Source: Massilia varians
GTDB lineage: Bacteria > Pseudomonadota > Gammaproteobacteria > Burkholderiales > Burkholderiaceae_D
Reading direction: 5' to 3'
DNA length: 64,000 bases
NCBI RefSeq assembly: GCF_027923905.1
Contig: NZ_AP026966.1
Location: forward strand, 3,349,001 to 3,413,000
The translations under genes and the position numbers were made by a program. Positions 10,540 to 19,471 of this stretch are shown in pieces. Every line of letters begins with the position of its first letter. The stretch's first letter is position 1. The notes under the pieces were generated by a model. The model searched no databases. It worked only from the letters and a program-made list of their open reading frames with translations, and was not told the origin of the DNA.

Positions 10540-13500
10540 ATGGAAATGAAGATCGCCCATATCGACGGGCAGCAGCAGGCCGGGCCCTTCGTGGGCCGCC
10601 CGATGCGGCGCATCGAGGATGCCTCGCTCCTGACCGGGCGCGGCCAGTACGGCGACGACGTCGGCGTCAAGCCGGGCACCCTGCACGCGGCCATCGTGCG
10701 CTCGCCGCATGCCCACGCGACTCTGAACGGCATCGACAGCAGCCGTGCCGAAACCGCTCCGGGAGTGCGCGCCGTGCTGACCGGGCGCGACCTGGCCGCC
10801 TGGTCCAAGCCCTTCGTGGTCGGCGTCAAGGCGCCGATGGAGATGTGGGCACTGGCGGTGGACCGGGTACGCTATGCGGGCGAGCCGGTCGCGGTGGTGG
10901 TCGCGGATACGCGCTACCTCGCGGAGGACGCCGCGGACCTGCTGGTGGTCGACTACACCCAGCTCGACCCGGTGGTGTCGATCGAGTCCGCGATCCGCCC
11001 CGACGCTCCCATCCTGCACGAAGGCCACGGCAGCAACATCGCCAGCGACCGGAGCTTTCGCTACGGCGACCCGGAAACCGCTTTCGCCAATGCGCCGCAC
11101 ACGGTGGAGCTCACGGTGCACTATCCGCGCAACTCATGCACCCCGATCGAAGGCGCGGTGGTGGTCGCCGACTACCTGTCGGAAGAAGAAGGCTACGACG
11201 TCGCCTCCAACTTCATGGGGCCGTTCTCCCTGCACACCGTGATGGCGCTGGCGCTGCGCGTGCCCGGCCACAAGCTGCGCCACCGTACCTTCCGCGATTC
11301 CGGCGGCAGCTTCGGCGTCAAGCACGCGGTGTTCCAGTACGCGGTGCTGATGTGCCTGGCCTCGCGCAAGGCCGGCGCCCCCGTCAAATGGGTCGAGGAC
11401 CGGCTCGAGCACCTGGGCGGCCTGACCTCGTCCACCAACCGCCTGTCGACCATCCGCGCCGCCGTGGAAGGCGACGGCCGCATCACAGCCCTGTCGTACG
11501 ACCAGTTCGACGACGTCGGCGGCTACCTGCGCGCGCCGGAGCCGGCCACCTTCTACCGCATGCACGGCGTTCTTACCGGCGCTTATGCGATCCCGAACCT
11601 GGCGGTGCGCAACCGCGTGGTGCTGACCAACAAGACCCCGGCCGGCCTGGTGCGTGGCTTCGGCGGGCCCCAGGTTTACTTCCAGCTCGAGCGCCTGATG
11701 CAGCGCATCGCCGTCGAACTGGGGCTGGAGCAGCTCGAGGTCTACCGCCGCAACTTCATTCCCGCCGATGCCTTCCCCTACCAGGCGGCGGCCGGCGCCC
11801 TGATCGACTCGGGCAACTACCAGCGCGCGCTGGAACTGATGCAGGACGAAGGCGGTCTGGCTGCCCTGTACGAAAAGCGCAAGCGCGCCCGTGCCGAAGG
11901 CCGGCTGTACGGCATCGGCTTTGCCGCGATCGTCGAGCCCTCGATCTCGAACATGGGCTACATCACGACCGTCCTGCCGAAGGAAGCGCGCGCCAAGGCC
12001 GGCCCGAAGAACGGCGCCATCGCCTCGGCCAGCGTGGCCATCGACCCACTCGGCGGCATCAACGTCACCATCGCCTCGGCCCCTGCCGGCCAGGGCCACC
12101 GCACCGTGTGCGCCCAGGTGGTGGCCGACGTGCTGGGCGTGGAGCCGGACCAGGTCGCCGTCAACGTCGAATTCGACACCCAGAAGGATGCCTGGTCGGT
12201 CGCGGCCGGCAACTACTCGAGCCGCTTCGCCGGGGCGGTGGCCGGCACCGTGCACCTGGCCGCCGGCAAGATCCGCGACAAGCTGGCGCTGGTGGCGGCG
12301 CCGCAGCTCGGCGTGGACCCGGTCGACGTCGTCTTCGCCGGCGGCAAGGTGCACGCGAAGGGCGACCCGTCACGTTCCCTGCCTTTTCTCCGCATGGCCG
12401 CCAGTCCGCACTGGGCTCCTGGCCTGCTGCCGGAAGGCGTCGAGCCGGGCCTGCGCGAAACCGCCTTCTGGACCGCCCCGCAGCTCGGCGCGCCGGACGA
12501 GCAGGACCGCGTCAACACCTCGGCCGCCTACGGCTTCGCGTTCGACGTATGCGGCGTCGAGATCGACCGCAATACCGGCCGCGTGACGATCGACAAGTAC
12601 GTCACCACCCACGACGCCGGCAAGATCCTGAACCCGGCCCTGGCCGACGGCCAGATCCGCGGCGCGTTTGCCCAGGGCCTGGGCGCGGCATTGATGGAGG
12701 AATTCCGCTACGGCGAGGACGGCAGCTTCCAGTCCGGCACCTTCGCCGACTACCTGGTGCCCACCACCTGCGAAGTGCCGGAACCGCAGATCATCCACAT
12801 CGAGACGCCTTCTCCCTTCACGCCGCTGGGCGCCAAGGGCCTCGGCGAAGGCAACAACATGAGCACGCCGCCGTGCATCGGCAACGCGGTGGCCGACGCA
12901 CTCGGCCTGAAGGACGTCGAACTGCCGCTCACGCCCTCGAAGGTCGCCGACCTGATCGGTGCCGACGAGCCGCCGCCCTCGCCTGCGGTGCGTCAGGCGC
13001 AGGCCGCGCCCGCACCGGCAACGGCCGGCGGCGGCAAGGGTGGCAAAGCGCTCGCCGCGCGCGGCGAAGTGCTGCTCGACGCGCCGCCCGAAGCCGTGTT
13101 CCGGGTCCTGCTCGACCCGGTGGCGCTGGCCAAGGTCATCCCCGGCTGCAACGCGCTGGAGCCGGCGGGAGAACACCGCTACCGGGCCGACGTCAGTGTC
13201 GGCGTGGGCATGATCAAGGCGCGCTACGCCGCCGAGGTGGCGCTGTCCGAACTCGATCCGCCGCGCAGCCTGCGCCTGGCCGGTTCCGGTCTGTCCGCGG
13301 TCGGCAGCGCGCGCGGCAGCGGCGTCGTCACGCTGGAGCCATCGAACGGCGGCACGCTGCTGCGCTACGACTACGCGGCCGAAGTGTCGGGCAAGGTGGC
13401 CGCCGTGGGCAGCCGCATGCTGGAGGGCGCCGCCAAGATCGTGCTGAACCAGCTGTTCGAGCAGCTCGGCCGCGAGGCCGGCGGCAAAGGGGCGGCCGTG

Positions 13501-13566
13501 GCCGCACCCTCAGCGAAACGCGGCCTGCTGGCACGCATCCTGGCCCTGTTTGGAGTACAACGATGA
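10540..13566 (+). CDS. hmfA: 2-furoyl-CoA dehydrogenase, molybdenum large subunit fused to a CoxG-like domain (HmfA)
   Basis: Molybdopterin-binding subunit of the xanthine dehydrogenase/CO dehydrogenase family, 1008 residues. HmfABC hydroxylates 2-furoyl-CoA at C5. Residues about 1-800 are the Mo domains, starting FVGRPMRRIEDASLLTGRG and ending with the catalytic Glu loop GAKGLGEGNNMSTPP. The CODH selenium/copper loop (AYRCSFR) is absent; PAGLVRGFGGPQ stands at that place, arguing against CO oxidation. After a proline/alanine linker, residues about 840-990 form an SRPBCC (CoxG-like) domain, LLDAPPEAVFRVLLDP. CoxG proteins are usually separate, so this is a fusion. A GGGAG ribosome site precedes the start. 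The stop overlaps the hmfB start (ATGA). Confidence 0.9.
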   Translation: MEMKIAHIDGQQQAGPFVGRPMRRIEDASLLTGRGQYGDDVGVKPGTLHAAIVRSPHAHATLNGIDSSRAETAPGVRAVLTGRDLAAWSKPFVVGVKAPMEMWALAVDRVRYAGEPVAVVVADTRYLAEDAADLLVVDYTQLDPVVSIESAIRPDAPILHEGHGSNIASDRSFRYGDPETAFANAPHTVELTVHYPRNSCTPIEGAVVVADYLSEEEGYDVASNFMGPFSLHTVMALALRVPGHKLRHRTFRDSGGSFGVKHAVFQYAVLMCLASRKAGAPVKWVEDRLEHLGGLTSSTNRLSTIRAAVEGDGRITALSYDQFDDVGGYLRAPEPATFYRMHGVLTGAYAIPNLAVRNRVVLTNKTPAGLVRGFGGPQVYFQLERLMQRIAVELGLEQLEVYRRNFIPADAFPYQAAAGALIDSGNYQRALELMQDEGGLAALYEKRKRARAEGRLYGIGFAAIVEPSISNMGYITTVLPKEARAKAGPKNGAIASASVAIDPLGGINVTIASAPAGQGHRTVCAQVVADVLGVEPDQVAVNVEFDTQKDAWSVAAGNYSSRFAGAVAGTVHLAAGKIRDKLALVAAPQLGVDPVDVVFAGGKVHAKGDPSRSLPFLRMAASPHWAPGLLPEGVEPGLRETAFWTAPQLGAPDEQDRVNTSAAYGFAFDVCGVEIDRNTGRVTIDKYVTTHDAGKILNPALADGQIRGAFAQGLGAALMEEFRYGEDGSFQSGTFADYLVPTTCEVPEPQIIHIETPSPFTPLGAKGLGEGNNMSTPPCIGNAVADALGLKDVELPLTPSKVADLIGADEPPPSPAVRQAQAAPAPATAGGGKGGKALAARGEVLLDAPPEAVFRVLLDPVALAKVIPGCNALEPAGEHRYRADVSVGVGMIKARYAAEVALSELDPPRSLRLAGSGLSAVGSARGSGVVTLEPSNGGTLLRYDYAAEVSGKVAAVGSRMLEGAAKIVLNQLFEQLGREAGGKGAAVAAPSAKRGLLARILALFGVQR

Positions 13567-14381
13567 AACCGCAAGCATTCGACTACGCCCGTCCCGCCAG
13601 CCTTGATGAAGCCGTCGCCCTGCTCACCGACGCCGGCGATGACGCGCGCATCCTGGCCGGTGGCCAGTCGCTGATGGCCGTCCTGAACCTGCGCCTGGCC
13701 CAGCCGAGCGTGCTGATCGACATTTCGCGCGTCCCGGACCTGAACTATGTCCGCCCAAGCGGCGGCAAGCTCGCCATCGGCGCCGCCGCGACCCAGGGCA
13801 GCGTCGAGTGGCGCGCCACGCTGGCCACGGAAGTGCCGCTGCTGGCCCAGGCCTTCCCGCACATCTCGCACTTCCAGATCCGCAACCGCGGCACCGTGTG
13901 CGGCTCGCTCGCCCATGCCGACCCGAGCGCCGAGCTGCCCCTGGCCCTGCTGGCCTTAGGGGGCGAAGTGGTGCTGCGCAGCCGCCGCGGCCAGCGCACC
14001 GTCGCCGCAGCCGATTTCTTCCAGGGCATGCTGATGACGGCGCGGGCGCCGGACGAACTGCTGGTGGAAGCGCGCTATCCGCTGGCCCAGCCGGGCGTGC
14101 GCTATGCCTTCGACGAGTTCTCCGGCCGCCATGGCGACTTCGCCATGTGCGCGGTGGCGGCCGTGGTCGGCCCCGACAGTATCCGGCTGGCCGTCGGCGG
14201 CGTCTCGGACCGGCCGACGGTGCGGACCTGGGGCCGCATCGCCGGCGACGACCTGGCGTCGGCGATCAACGATTTCGCCTGGGAGCTGGGCGCCAAGGAC
14301 GACCACCACGCCTCGGCCAAGTTCAGGCGGCAACTGGTGCGCCACCTGGGGCGCGCCGCGATTGAAAAGGCACTCTCATGA
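13563..14381 (+). CDS. hmfB: 2-furoyl-CoA dehydrogenase FAD subunit (HmfB)
   Basis: Medium, FAD-binding subunit of the molybdenum hydroxylase, 272 residues, carrying electrons from the iron-sulfur subunit to its acceptor. The FAD motif AGGQSLMAVLNLRLAQP lies near residue 35 and the second motif RNRGTVCGSLAHADPSAE near residue 105, both typical of the CoxM/XdhB family. A C-terminal CO_deh_flav_C domain follows. Translationally coupled to hmfA and hmfC through ATGA overlaps of 4 bp at both ends, which fits stoichiometric assembly. Confidence 0.92.
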   Translation: MKPQAFDYARPASLDEAVALLTDAGDDARILAGGQSLMAVLNLRLAQPSVLIDISRVPDLNYVRPSGGKLAIGAAATQGSVEWRATLATEVPLLAQAFPHISHFQIRNRGTVCGSLAHADPSAELPLALLALGGEVVLRSRRGQRTVAAADFFQGMLMTARAPDELLVEARYPLAQPGVRYAFDEFSGRHGDFAMCAVAAVVGPDSIRLAVGGVSDRPTVRTWGRIAGDDLASAINDFAWELGAKDDHHASAKFRRQLVRHLGRAAIEKALS

Positions 14382-14956
14382 AAACCTACCGCAAAAACGA
14401 GGTCGTGCGCATCGAACTGGTCCTGAACGGCCAACGGCGCAGCGGCACCTGCGAACCGCGCACCCTGCTGTCGGACTTCCTGCGCCAGGACCTGGGCGCC
14501 ACCGGCACCCACGTCGGCTGCGAGCATGGCGTCTGCGGCGCCTGCACCGTCAACATCGACGGCGTCGCCGGACGCTCCTGCATGACCCTGGCGGTGCAGG
14601 CCGAGGGCTGCCGGATCGAGACCGTCGAAGGGCTGAACGGCGGCCAGGAAGGCCTGTCCGACCTGCAGGAAGCCTTCCGCCGCAACCACGCGCTGCAGTG
14701 CGGCTTCTGCACCGCCGGGATCATGATGTCCTGCACCGACTACCTGCGCCGCAACCCGGACCCGACCGAAGCAGAAGTGCGCGAAATGCTCTCGGGCCAC
14801 CTGTGCCGCTGCACCGGCTACACCAACATCGTCAAGGCCGTGCTGGAAACGGCCGCCGAACGCCTCGGCAGGCCGCACGCTCCCGGCCTGGCCCCGGACA
14901 GCCCGGGTCACGCCGGCGTCGGCGACGCCGGACAGTCCAGGCTGGTCAACGCCTAG
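14378..14956 (+). CDS. hmfC: 2-furoyl-CoA dehydrogenase [2Fe-2S] subunit (HmfC)
   Basis: Small subunit of the molybdenum hydroxylase, 192 residues, with two [2Fe-2S] clusters. The plant-type cluster ligands are in GCEHGVCGACTVNIDG plus a later Cys (GRSCMTL). The second, helical-domain cluster is in CGFCTAGIMMS and LCRCTGYTNIV. The C-terminal tail of about 35 residues, rich in Pro, Gly and Ala, is longer than in most CoxS proteins. The start overlaps the hmfB stop by 4 bp. Together with HmfA and HmfB it forms the furoyl-CoA dehydrogenase. Confidence 0.93.
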   Translation: MKTYRKNEVVRIELVLNGQRRSGTCEPRTLLSDFLRQDLGATGTHVGCEHGVCGACTVNIDGVAGRSCMTLAVQAEGCRIETVEGLNGGQEGLSDLQEAFRRNHALQCGFCTAGIMMSCTDYLRRNPDPTEAEVREMLSGHLCRCTGYTNIVKAVLETAAERLGRPHAPGLAPDSPGHAGVGDAGQSRLVNA

Positions 14957-14992
14957 ATCAACGAAACGAACAATCAACCGGAGGAGAACATC

Positions 14993-16546
14993 GTGCTGGA
15001 TCTTGGACGCACATTCCTGCAAAGCGTCGAACGCAGTCCCCACGCGCTGGCGGTCGTCGACGGCGAGCAGCGCCTTACCTATAGCGAGTGGTACGAACGG
15101 ATACAGCGTGCTTGCGCCGGGCTGGCCGCCCTTGGCCTGGAGCGCGGCGACCACCTGCTGGTGGTGCTGCAGAACCGTATCGAAATGGCCACGCTGCACT
15201 GGGCCTGCCAGTTCAGCGGCGTGATCGCCACGCCACTGAACTGGCGCGCCAAACCCGAGGAAGTCGAGTACTGCCTGCTAGATTCCGGCGCCAAAGCCAT
15301 CGCTTACGAATCCGTCAGCGAAGCGGCGGTCGGCGGCAGCGCGGCCGCGGCCGGCGTGGCCCGGATCGCCGTCGGCGGCGCCGCGGGCGGCACGCTGGCG
15401 TTCGACGAGCTGCTCGCACGCGCTCCCGGGTCGCCGATCCTGGCGGCCCAGGCCGAGGACATCTCGCTGATGCTGTATACCTCGGGCACGACCGGCAAGC
15501 CCAAGGGCGTGCCGCGCCGCCACCGCGCCGAGCGCGCAGGCGCCCTCGGCCACGTCGCCCAGAACCTGTACCGGCGCGGCGAGCGCACGCTCGGCGTCAT
15601 GCCCCTGTACCACACCATGGGCGTGCGCTCGCTGCTGGCGATGGCGCTGGTCGACGGCCTGTTCGTCTGCGTGCCGAAGTTCGACTGCGCCGCCGCGTTC
15701 CGCTCCATCGAACAGGAGCGCGTGACCAACCTGTACCTGGTGCCGACGCTCTACCACGACATGCTGGCATGGCGCGAACAACACGGCGCGGACATCTCCT
15801 CGGTGAGGAAACTCGGCTTTGCCGGCGCACCGATGCCGGATGGCCTGCTCAAGCGCCTGACCGAGGCCTTCCAGCCGGAGCTGTTCGTCAACCACTACGG
15901 CTCGTCCGAGGTGTACACCTTCGCCATCGACCAGGACGCAACCCGCAAGGCGGGCAGCGCCGGACGTGCCGGCATCAACACCCGGCTGCGCGTGGTGCCG
16001 CTCAACGCCGAATCGCCCGAAGGGACCGTGGCGCCGGGCGAGGAAGGCCAGATCATCTGCGACCTGCAGGGCGACGAAGCCTTCGAAGGCTACTGGAACC
16101 GCCCCGACGCCGACGCCAAGTCGATTCGCAGCGGCTGGTACTTCACCGGCGACACCGGCTACATCGACCTCGAGGGCGACCTGTTCGTGACCGGCCGCAT
16201 GGACGACATGATCATCAGCGGCGGCGAAAACATCTCCCCGGTCGACATCGAGTCGGTGCTGTCGCTGCATCCGTCGGTGGACGAGGTGGCGGTGGCCGGC
16301 CTGAAGGACGAGCGCTGGGGCCAGAAGGTGGTCGCCTTCGTCAAGACGCACGGCGTGGTCAGCCCGGAAGCGCTGAACGCTTACTGCCAGTCGTCTGACC
16401 TGCTGAACTTCAAGCGCCCGCGCGAATACGTCTTCGTGCGGGAGATCCCCAAGTCACCGGTCGGCAAGATCCTGCGACGCAAGCTGGTGGCCGGTGAGTA
16501 CGAACCGGTGCCCGCGCCCGGCAACAAGGAAGGAAGTGTGCAATGA
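14993..16546 (+). CDS. hmfD: 2-furoate-CoA ligase, AMP-forming (HmfD)
   Basis: Acyl-CoA synthetase of the ANL superfamily, 517 residues, that activates 2-furoic acid to furoyl-CoA with ATP. The P-loop YTSGTTGKPKGV lies near residue 162, the A5-type motif YGSSEVYTF near 302, and the acyl-adenylate motif WYFTGDTGYID near 382. The C-terminal lysine is in KSPVGKILRRKL. Start GTG at 14993, with GAGGAG 6 bp upstream. The stop overlaps the hmfF start (ATGA). Close relatives include benzoate- and hydroxybenzoate-CoA ligases; furoate is assigned from the hmf context. Confidence 0.88.
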   Translation: MLDLGRTFLQSVERSPHALAVVDGEQRLTYSEWYERIQRACAGLAALGLERGDHLLVVLQNRIEMATLHWACQFSGVIATPLNWRAKPEEVEYCLLDSGAKAIAYESVSEAAVGGSAAAAGVARIAVGGAAGGTLAFDELLARAPGSPILAAQAEDISLMLYTSGTTGKPKGVPRRHRAERAGALGHVAQNLYRRGERTLGVMPLYHTMGVRSLLAMALVDGLFVCVPKFDCAAAFRSIEQERVTNLYLVPTLYHDMLAWREQHGADISSVRKLGFAGAPMPDGLLKRLTEAFQPELFVNHYGSSEVYTFAIDQDATRKAGSAGRAGINTRLRVVPLNAESPEGTVAPGEEGQIICDLQGDEAFEGYWNRPDADAKSIRSGWYFTGDTGYIDLEGDLFVTGRMDDMIISGGENISPVDIESVLSLHPSVDEVAVAGLKDERWGQKVVAFVKTHGVVSPEALNAYCQSSDLLNFKRPREYVFVREIPKSPVGKILRRKLVAGEYEPVPAPGNKEGSVQ

Positions 16547-18021
16547 AGGCAGACGCGAACGCAGAAGTGATGTCGACCGGCAAGGCGCGCGACCTGCGCG
16601 AGTGGCTGGCCCACCTGGAAGCGACGCAGCGCCTGGCGGTGATCCGCGAAGGCGTGCCGCTCGAACACCGGCTCGCGGCGATCGCCAAGCGCCTCGACGG
16701 CGCCCAGGCCGCCTATTTCCCGCGCCCGGGCGGCCATGACATTCCCGTGGTGTCCGGCTTCGTCTCGCGCCGCGCCTGGATCGCCGAGGCGATGGGCGTG
16801 GAACAGGCAGGGCTGCTGGCCGCCTTTCGCAAGGCGGTCGAGCACCCGCTGCCCTGGCGCGAGGTCGACGCCGGCGCGGCGTGCCAGCAGGTCGTGCACC
16901 GCTTCGGCCAGGACGAGCAGGAGCTCGACCTGCACACCCTGCTGCCGATCCCGACCCACAGCGAACATGACAACGGTCCCTACATCACCGCCGGGCTGGT
17001 GATCGCGCGCAATCCGGTCACGGGCGTGCAGAACGTGTCGATCAACCGCATCCAGGTGCACGGCCGCGACCGCATGGCGATCCTGATGCTGCCGCGCCAC
17101 CTGCTGGCCTTCTACCAGGCGGCCGAGGCGAACGACCAGCCACTCGACGTGGCGGTGGTGATCGGCGCCGATCCGCTCACCCTGCTCGCTTCTCAGGCGA
17201 TCACGCCGATCGACCACGATGAGCTGGAAATCGCGGGCGCCCTGCACGGCGCGCCGCTGCCGGTCGCGAAGTGCCTCACCAGCGAGGTGCGCGTGCCTGC
17301 CAACGCCGAAATCGTCATCGAAGGCAAGCTGCTCCCGAAGCTGCGCGAGCCGGAGGGCCCCTTCGGCGAGTTCCCGAAGTATTACAGCGCCCAGGAGAAC
17401 CGCGAGGTGATCGTGGTGGAGGCCGTGACCCACCGCTACAATCCGATCTACCACACCATCGTGCCGGCCGAAATGGAGCACCTGCTGCTCGGTTCGATCC
17501 CGCGCGAGGCCACCATGCTGGCCCACCTGCAGCGCAGCTTCCCCGGCGTGCTCGACGTCCACCTGTCGGTCGGCGGCGTGGGCCGCTACCACCTGTACGT
17601 CAAGTTCCGCAAGCAGCGCGAAGGTGAGCCGCGCAACGTCATCCTCGGCGCCTTCGGCGCCCACTACGACATCAAGCAGGTCACGGTGGTGGACGAGGAC
17701 GTCGACGTGCACGATCCGCAGCAGGTCGAATGGGCGGTCGCCACCCGCTTCCAGGCCGACCGCGACCTGATCGTCATCTCGGGCGCGCAGGGCTCGGTGC
17801 TCGACCCCTCGACCACGGTGGGCTACACCGGCGACGGCGTCGCCCCGCCGCACCTGCAGGGCATCAGCGCCAAGATGGGCCTGGACGCCACCAAGCCGGT
17901 GGCTTACCACGGCCACGTCTTTACCAAGGTGCGCATCCCGGGCGAGACCGAGATCGACCTCGACCAGGAGATCGTGCGCGGCGCCGCCATCGACTGGTCG
18001 AACGTGACGGTGCGCACATGA
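16543..18021 (+). CDS. hmfF: 2,5-furandicarboxylate decarboxylase, UbiD family (HmfF)
   Basis: Prenylated-FMN-dependent decarboxylase of 492 residues, the usual UbiD size. HmfF removes one carboxylate from 2,5-furandicarboxylic acid to give 2-furoic acid. UbiD landmarks include NVSINRIQVHGRDRMAI, KLREPEGPFGEFPKYYS (the acidic and Arg catalytic region near residues 265-280) and the C-terminal DATKPVAYHGHVF. It overlaps hmfD and hmfG by 4 bp each. The cofactor is presumably made by the UbiX-like HmfG next door. Its place between the ligase and HmfG, rather than next to hmfH, makes one operon from what are separate hmfABCDE and hmfFGH groups in C. basilensis. Confidence 0.88.
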   Translation: MKADANAEVMSTGKARDLREWLAHLEATQRLAVIREGVPLEHRLAAIAKRLDGAQAAYFPRPGGHDIPVVSGFVSRRAWIAEAMGVEQAGLLAAFRKAVEHPLPWREVDAGAACQQVVHRFGQDEQELDLHTLLPIPTHSEHDNGPYITAGLVIARNPVTGVQNVSINRIQVHGRDRMAILMLPRHLLAFYQAAEANDQPLDVAVVIGADPLTLLASQAITPIDHDELEIAGALHGAPLPVAKCLTSEVRVPANAEIVIEGKLLPKLREPEGPFGEFPKYYSAQENREVIVVEAVTHRYNPIYHTIVPAEMEHLLLGSIPREATMLAHLQRSFPGVLDVHLSVGGVGRYHLYVKFRKQREGEPRNVILGAFGAHYDIKQVTVVDEDVDVHDPQQVEWAVATRFQADRDLIVISGAQGSVLDPSTTVGYTGDGVAPPHLQGISAKMGLDATKPVAYHGHVFTKVRIPGETEIDLDQEIVRGAAIDWSNVTVRT

Positions 18022-18620
18022 GCAAGCCGCGCCTGGTCGTCGCCATCACCGGCGCCAGCGGCGCCATCTACGGCGTGCGCCTGCTGCAGGCCCTGCGTGA
18101 ATCAGGCGCTTGCGAATCGCACCTGGTGATGTCGTCGTCGGGCGTCATGACGGCCCAGCAGGAACTCGACCTGCGCCGCGCCGACATCGAGGCGCTTGCC
18201 GACGTGGTGCACAACGTCAAGGACATCGGCGCGACCATCGCCAGCGGTTCGTTCCGGTCGGCCGGCATGGTGGTGGCGCCCTGCTCCATGAAAACCCTGG
18301 CCAGCATCGCCCACGGGCTGGCCGACAACCTGGTTGCGCGCGCGGCCGACGTGATGCTCAAGGAGCGGCGCCGGCTGGTGCTGGTCGTACGCGAAACCCC
18401 GCTCAACCTCGCGCACCTGCGCAACATGACGAGCGTGACCGAGATGGGCGGCATCATCTTTCCGCCGGTGCCGGCCTTCTACACCCGTCCCGGCTCGCTC
18501 GACGAGCTCGTCGACCATACCGTCGGGCGCCTGCTCGACCTGTTCGACCTTCCCCACGATGGCCTCGTCAAACGCTGGGAAGGCATGAGCAAGCAAACAA
18601 GCGAACAACGCAATCAATAA
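18018..18620 (+). CDS. hmfG: Flavin prenyltransferase, UbiX family (HmfG)
   Basis: Makes prenylated FMN from FMN and dimethylallyl phosphate for UbiD-type decarboxylases. Length 200 residues, as usual. Shows the FMN-binding start VVAITGASGAIYGVRLLQAL, the SSSGV segment, APCSMKTLASIAHGLADNL, and ERRRLVLVVRETPL with the phosphate-binding Arg. The ATG at 18018 overlaps the hmfF stop, so the two are translationally coupled. It should serve HmfF; a separate UbiX for ubiquinone synthesis is expected elsewhere on the chromosome. Confidence 0.93.
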   Translation: MSKPRLVVAITGASGAIYGVRLLQALRESGACESHLVMSSSGVMTAQQELDLRRADIEALADVVHNVKDIGATIASGSFRSAGMVVAPCSMKTLASIAHGLADNLVARAADVMLKERRRLVLVVRETPLNLAHLRNMTSVTEMGGIIFPPVPAFYTRPGSLDELVDHTVGRLLDLFDLPHDGLVKRWEGMSKQTSEQRNQ

Positions 18621-18636
18621 CCTCCAGGAGAACAGC

Positions 18637-19452
18637 ATGACCCAAGCAACCCAACTGAACCACCCGGCCCACCAGCTGCTCGACAACCTCAAGGGCTTCC
18701 GCGTGGAAGTCGACCCGGAGCGCCAGCGTGCCGACATCATCCTGTCGAACGGCCAGTTCAACATCATCTCGATGGCCCAGCGCGACCAGCTGCGCCTGGT
18801 GTTCGAGGCGCTCGACTTCGACGAGCGCGTGCGCGTGATCGTGCTGCGCGCCGAAGGCCAGCACTTCTCCAGCGGCGGCGACATCAGGGGCTTCCTCGAG
18901 GCCAGCCCGGAGCACGTGTCCAAGCTGGCCTGGAACATCGCCGCCCCGGCGCGCTGCAGCAAACCGGTGATCGCCGCCAACCGCGGTTTCTGCTTCGGCG
19001 TGGGCTTCGAGATCTCGCTGGCCTGCGACTTCCGCATCGCCACCGACACCACCTTCTACGCGCTGCCGGAGCAGAAACTCGGCCAGATCCCGGGCTCGGG
19101 CGGCTCGGCGCGCCTGCAGAAGATGGTCGGCATCACGCGCACCAAGGACATCGTGATGCGCTCGCGCCGCATCCCGGGCCAGCAGGCCTACGACTGGGGC
19201 GTGGCCACCGAATGCGTGCCCGACGCCGAACTGGAAGCGGCCACCGACCGCCTGGTCGACGAACTACGCGCCTTCTCGCCGATCGCCCAGCGCACCGCCA
19301 AGAAGCTCCTGAACGACACCGAGGATTCGCCGCTGTCGATCGCCATCGAGCTGGAAGGCCACTGCTACAGCCGCCTGCGTTCCTCGGACGACTTCCGCGA
19401 AGGCGTCGAAGCCTTCCATGCGAAGCGTTCCCCTAGCTTCAACGGCAGCTGA
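18637..19452 (+). CDS. hmfE: Crotonase-family protein, 2-oxoglutaryl-CoA hydrolase (HmfE)
   Basis: Enoyl-CoA hydratase/isomerase superfamily protein of 271 residues. In the hmf pathway it releases CoA after the hydroxylated furan ring opens, giving 2-oxoglutarate. The crotonase oxyanion-hole segments are AEGQHFSSGGDIRGF (near residues 70-84) and NRGFCFGVGFEISLACDFRIA (near 109-129). A glutamate follows in ALPEQKLGQIPGSGG. AGGAGAAC precedes the start; the gap to hmfG is 16 bp. Because it sits with HmfABCD, the hydrolase role is preferred over a fatty acid hydratase. Confidence 0.85.
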   Translation: MTQATQLNHPAHQLLDNLKGFRVEVDPERQRADIILSNGQFNIISMAQRDQLRLVFEALDFDERVRVIVLRAEGQHFSSGGDIRGFLEASPEHVSKLAWNIAAPARCSKPVIAANRGFCFGVGFEISLACDFRIATDTTFYALPEQKLGQIPGSGGSARLQKMVGITRTKDIVMRSRRIPGQQAYDWGVATECVPDAELEAATDRLVDELRAFSPIAQRTAKKLLNDTEDSPLSIAIELEGHCYSRLRSSDDFREGVEAFHAKRSPSFNGS

Positions 19453-19471
19453 ACCCAGGGGGAAGCTCCGG

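Noticed and set aside
10540..14956. Aerobic carbon monoxide dehydrogenase
   Set aside because: The AYRCSFR active-site loop of true CoxL is absent and no cox accessory genes are near.
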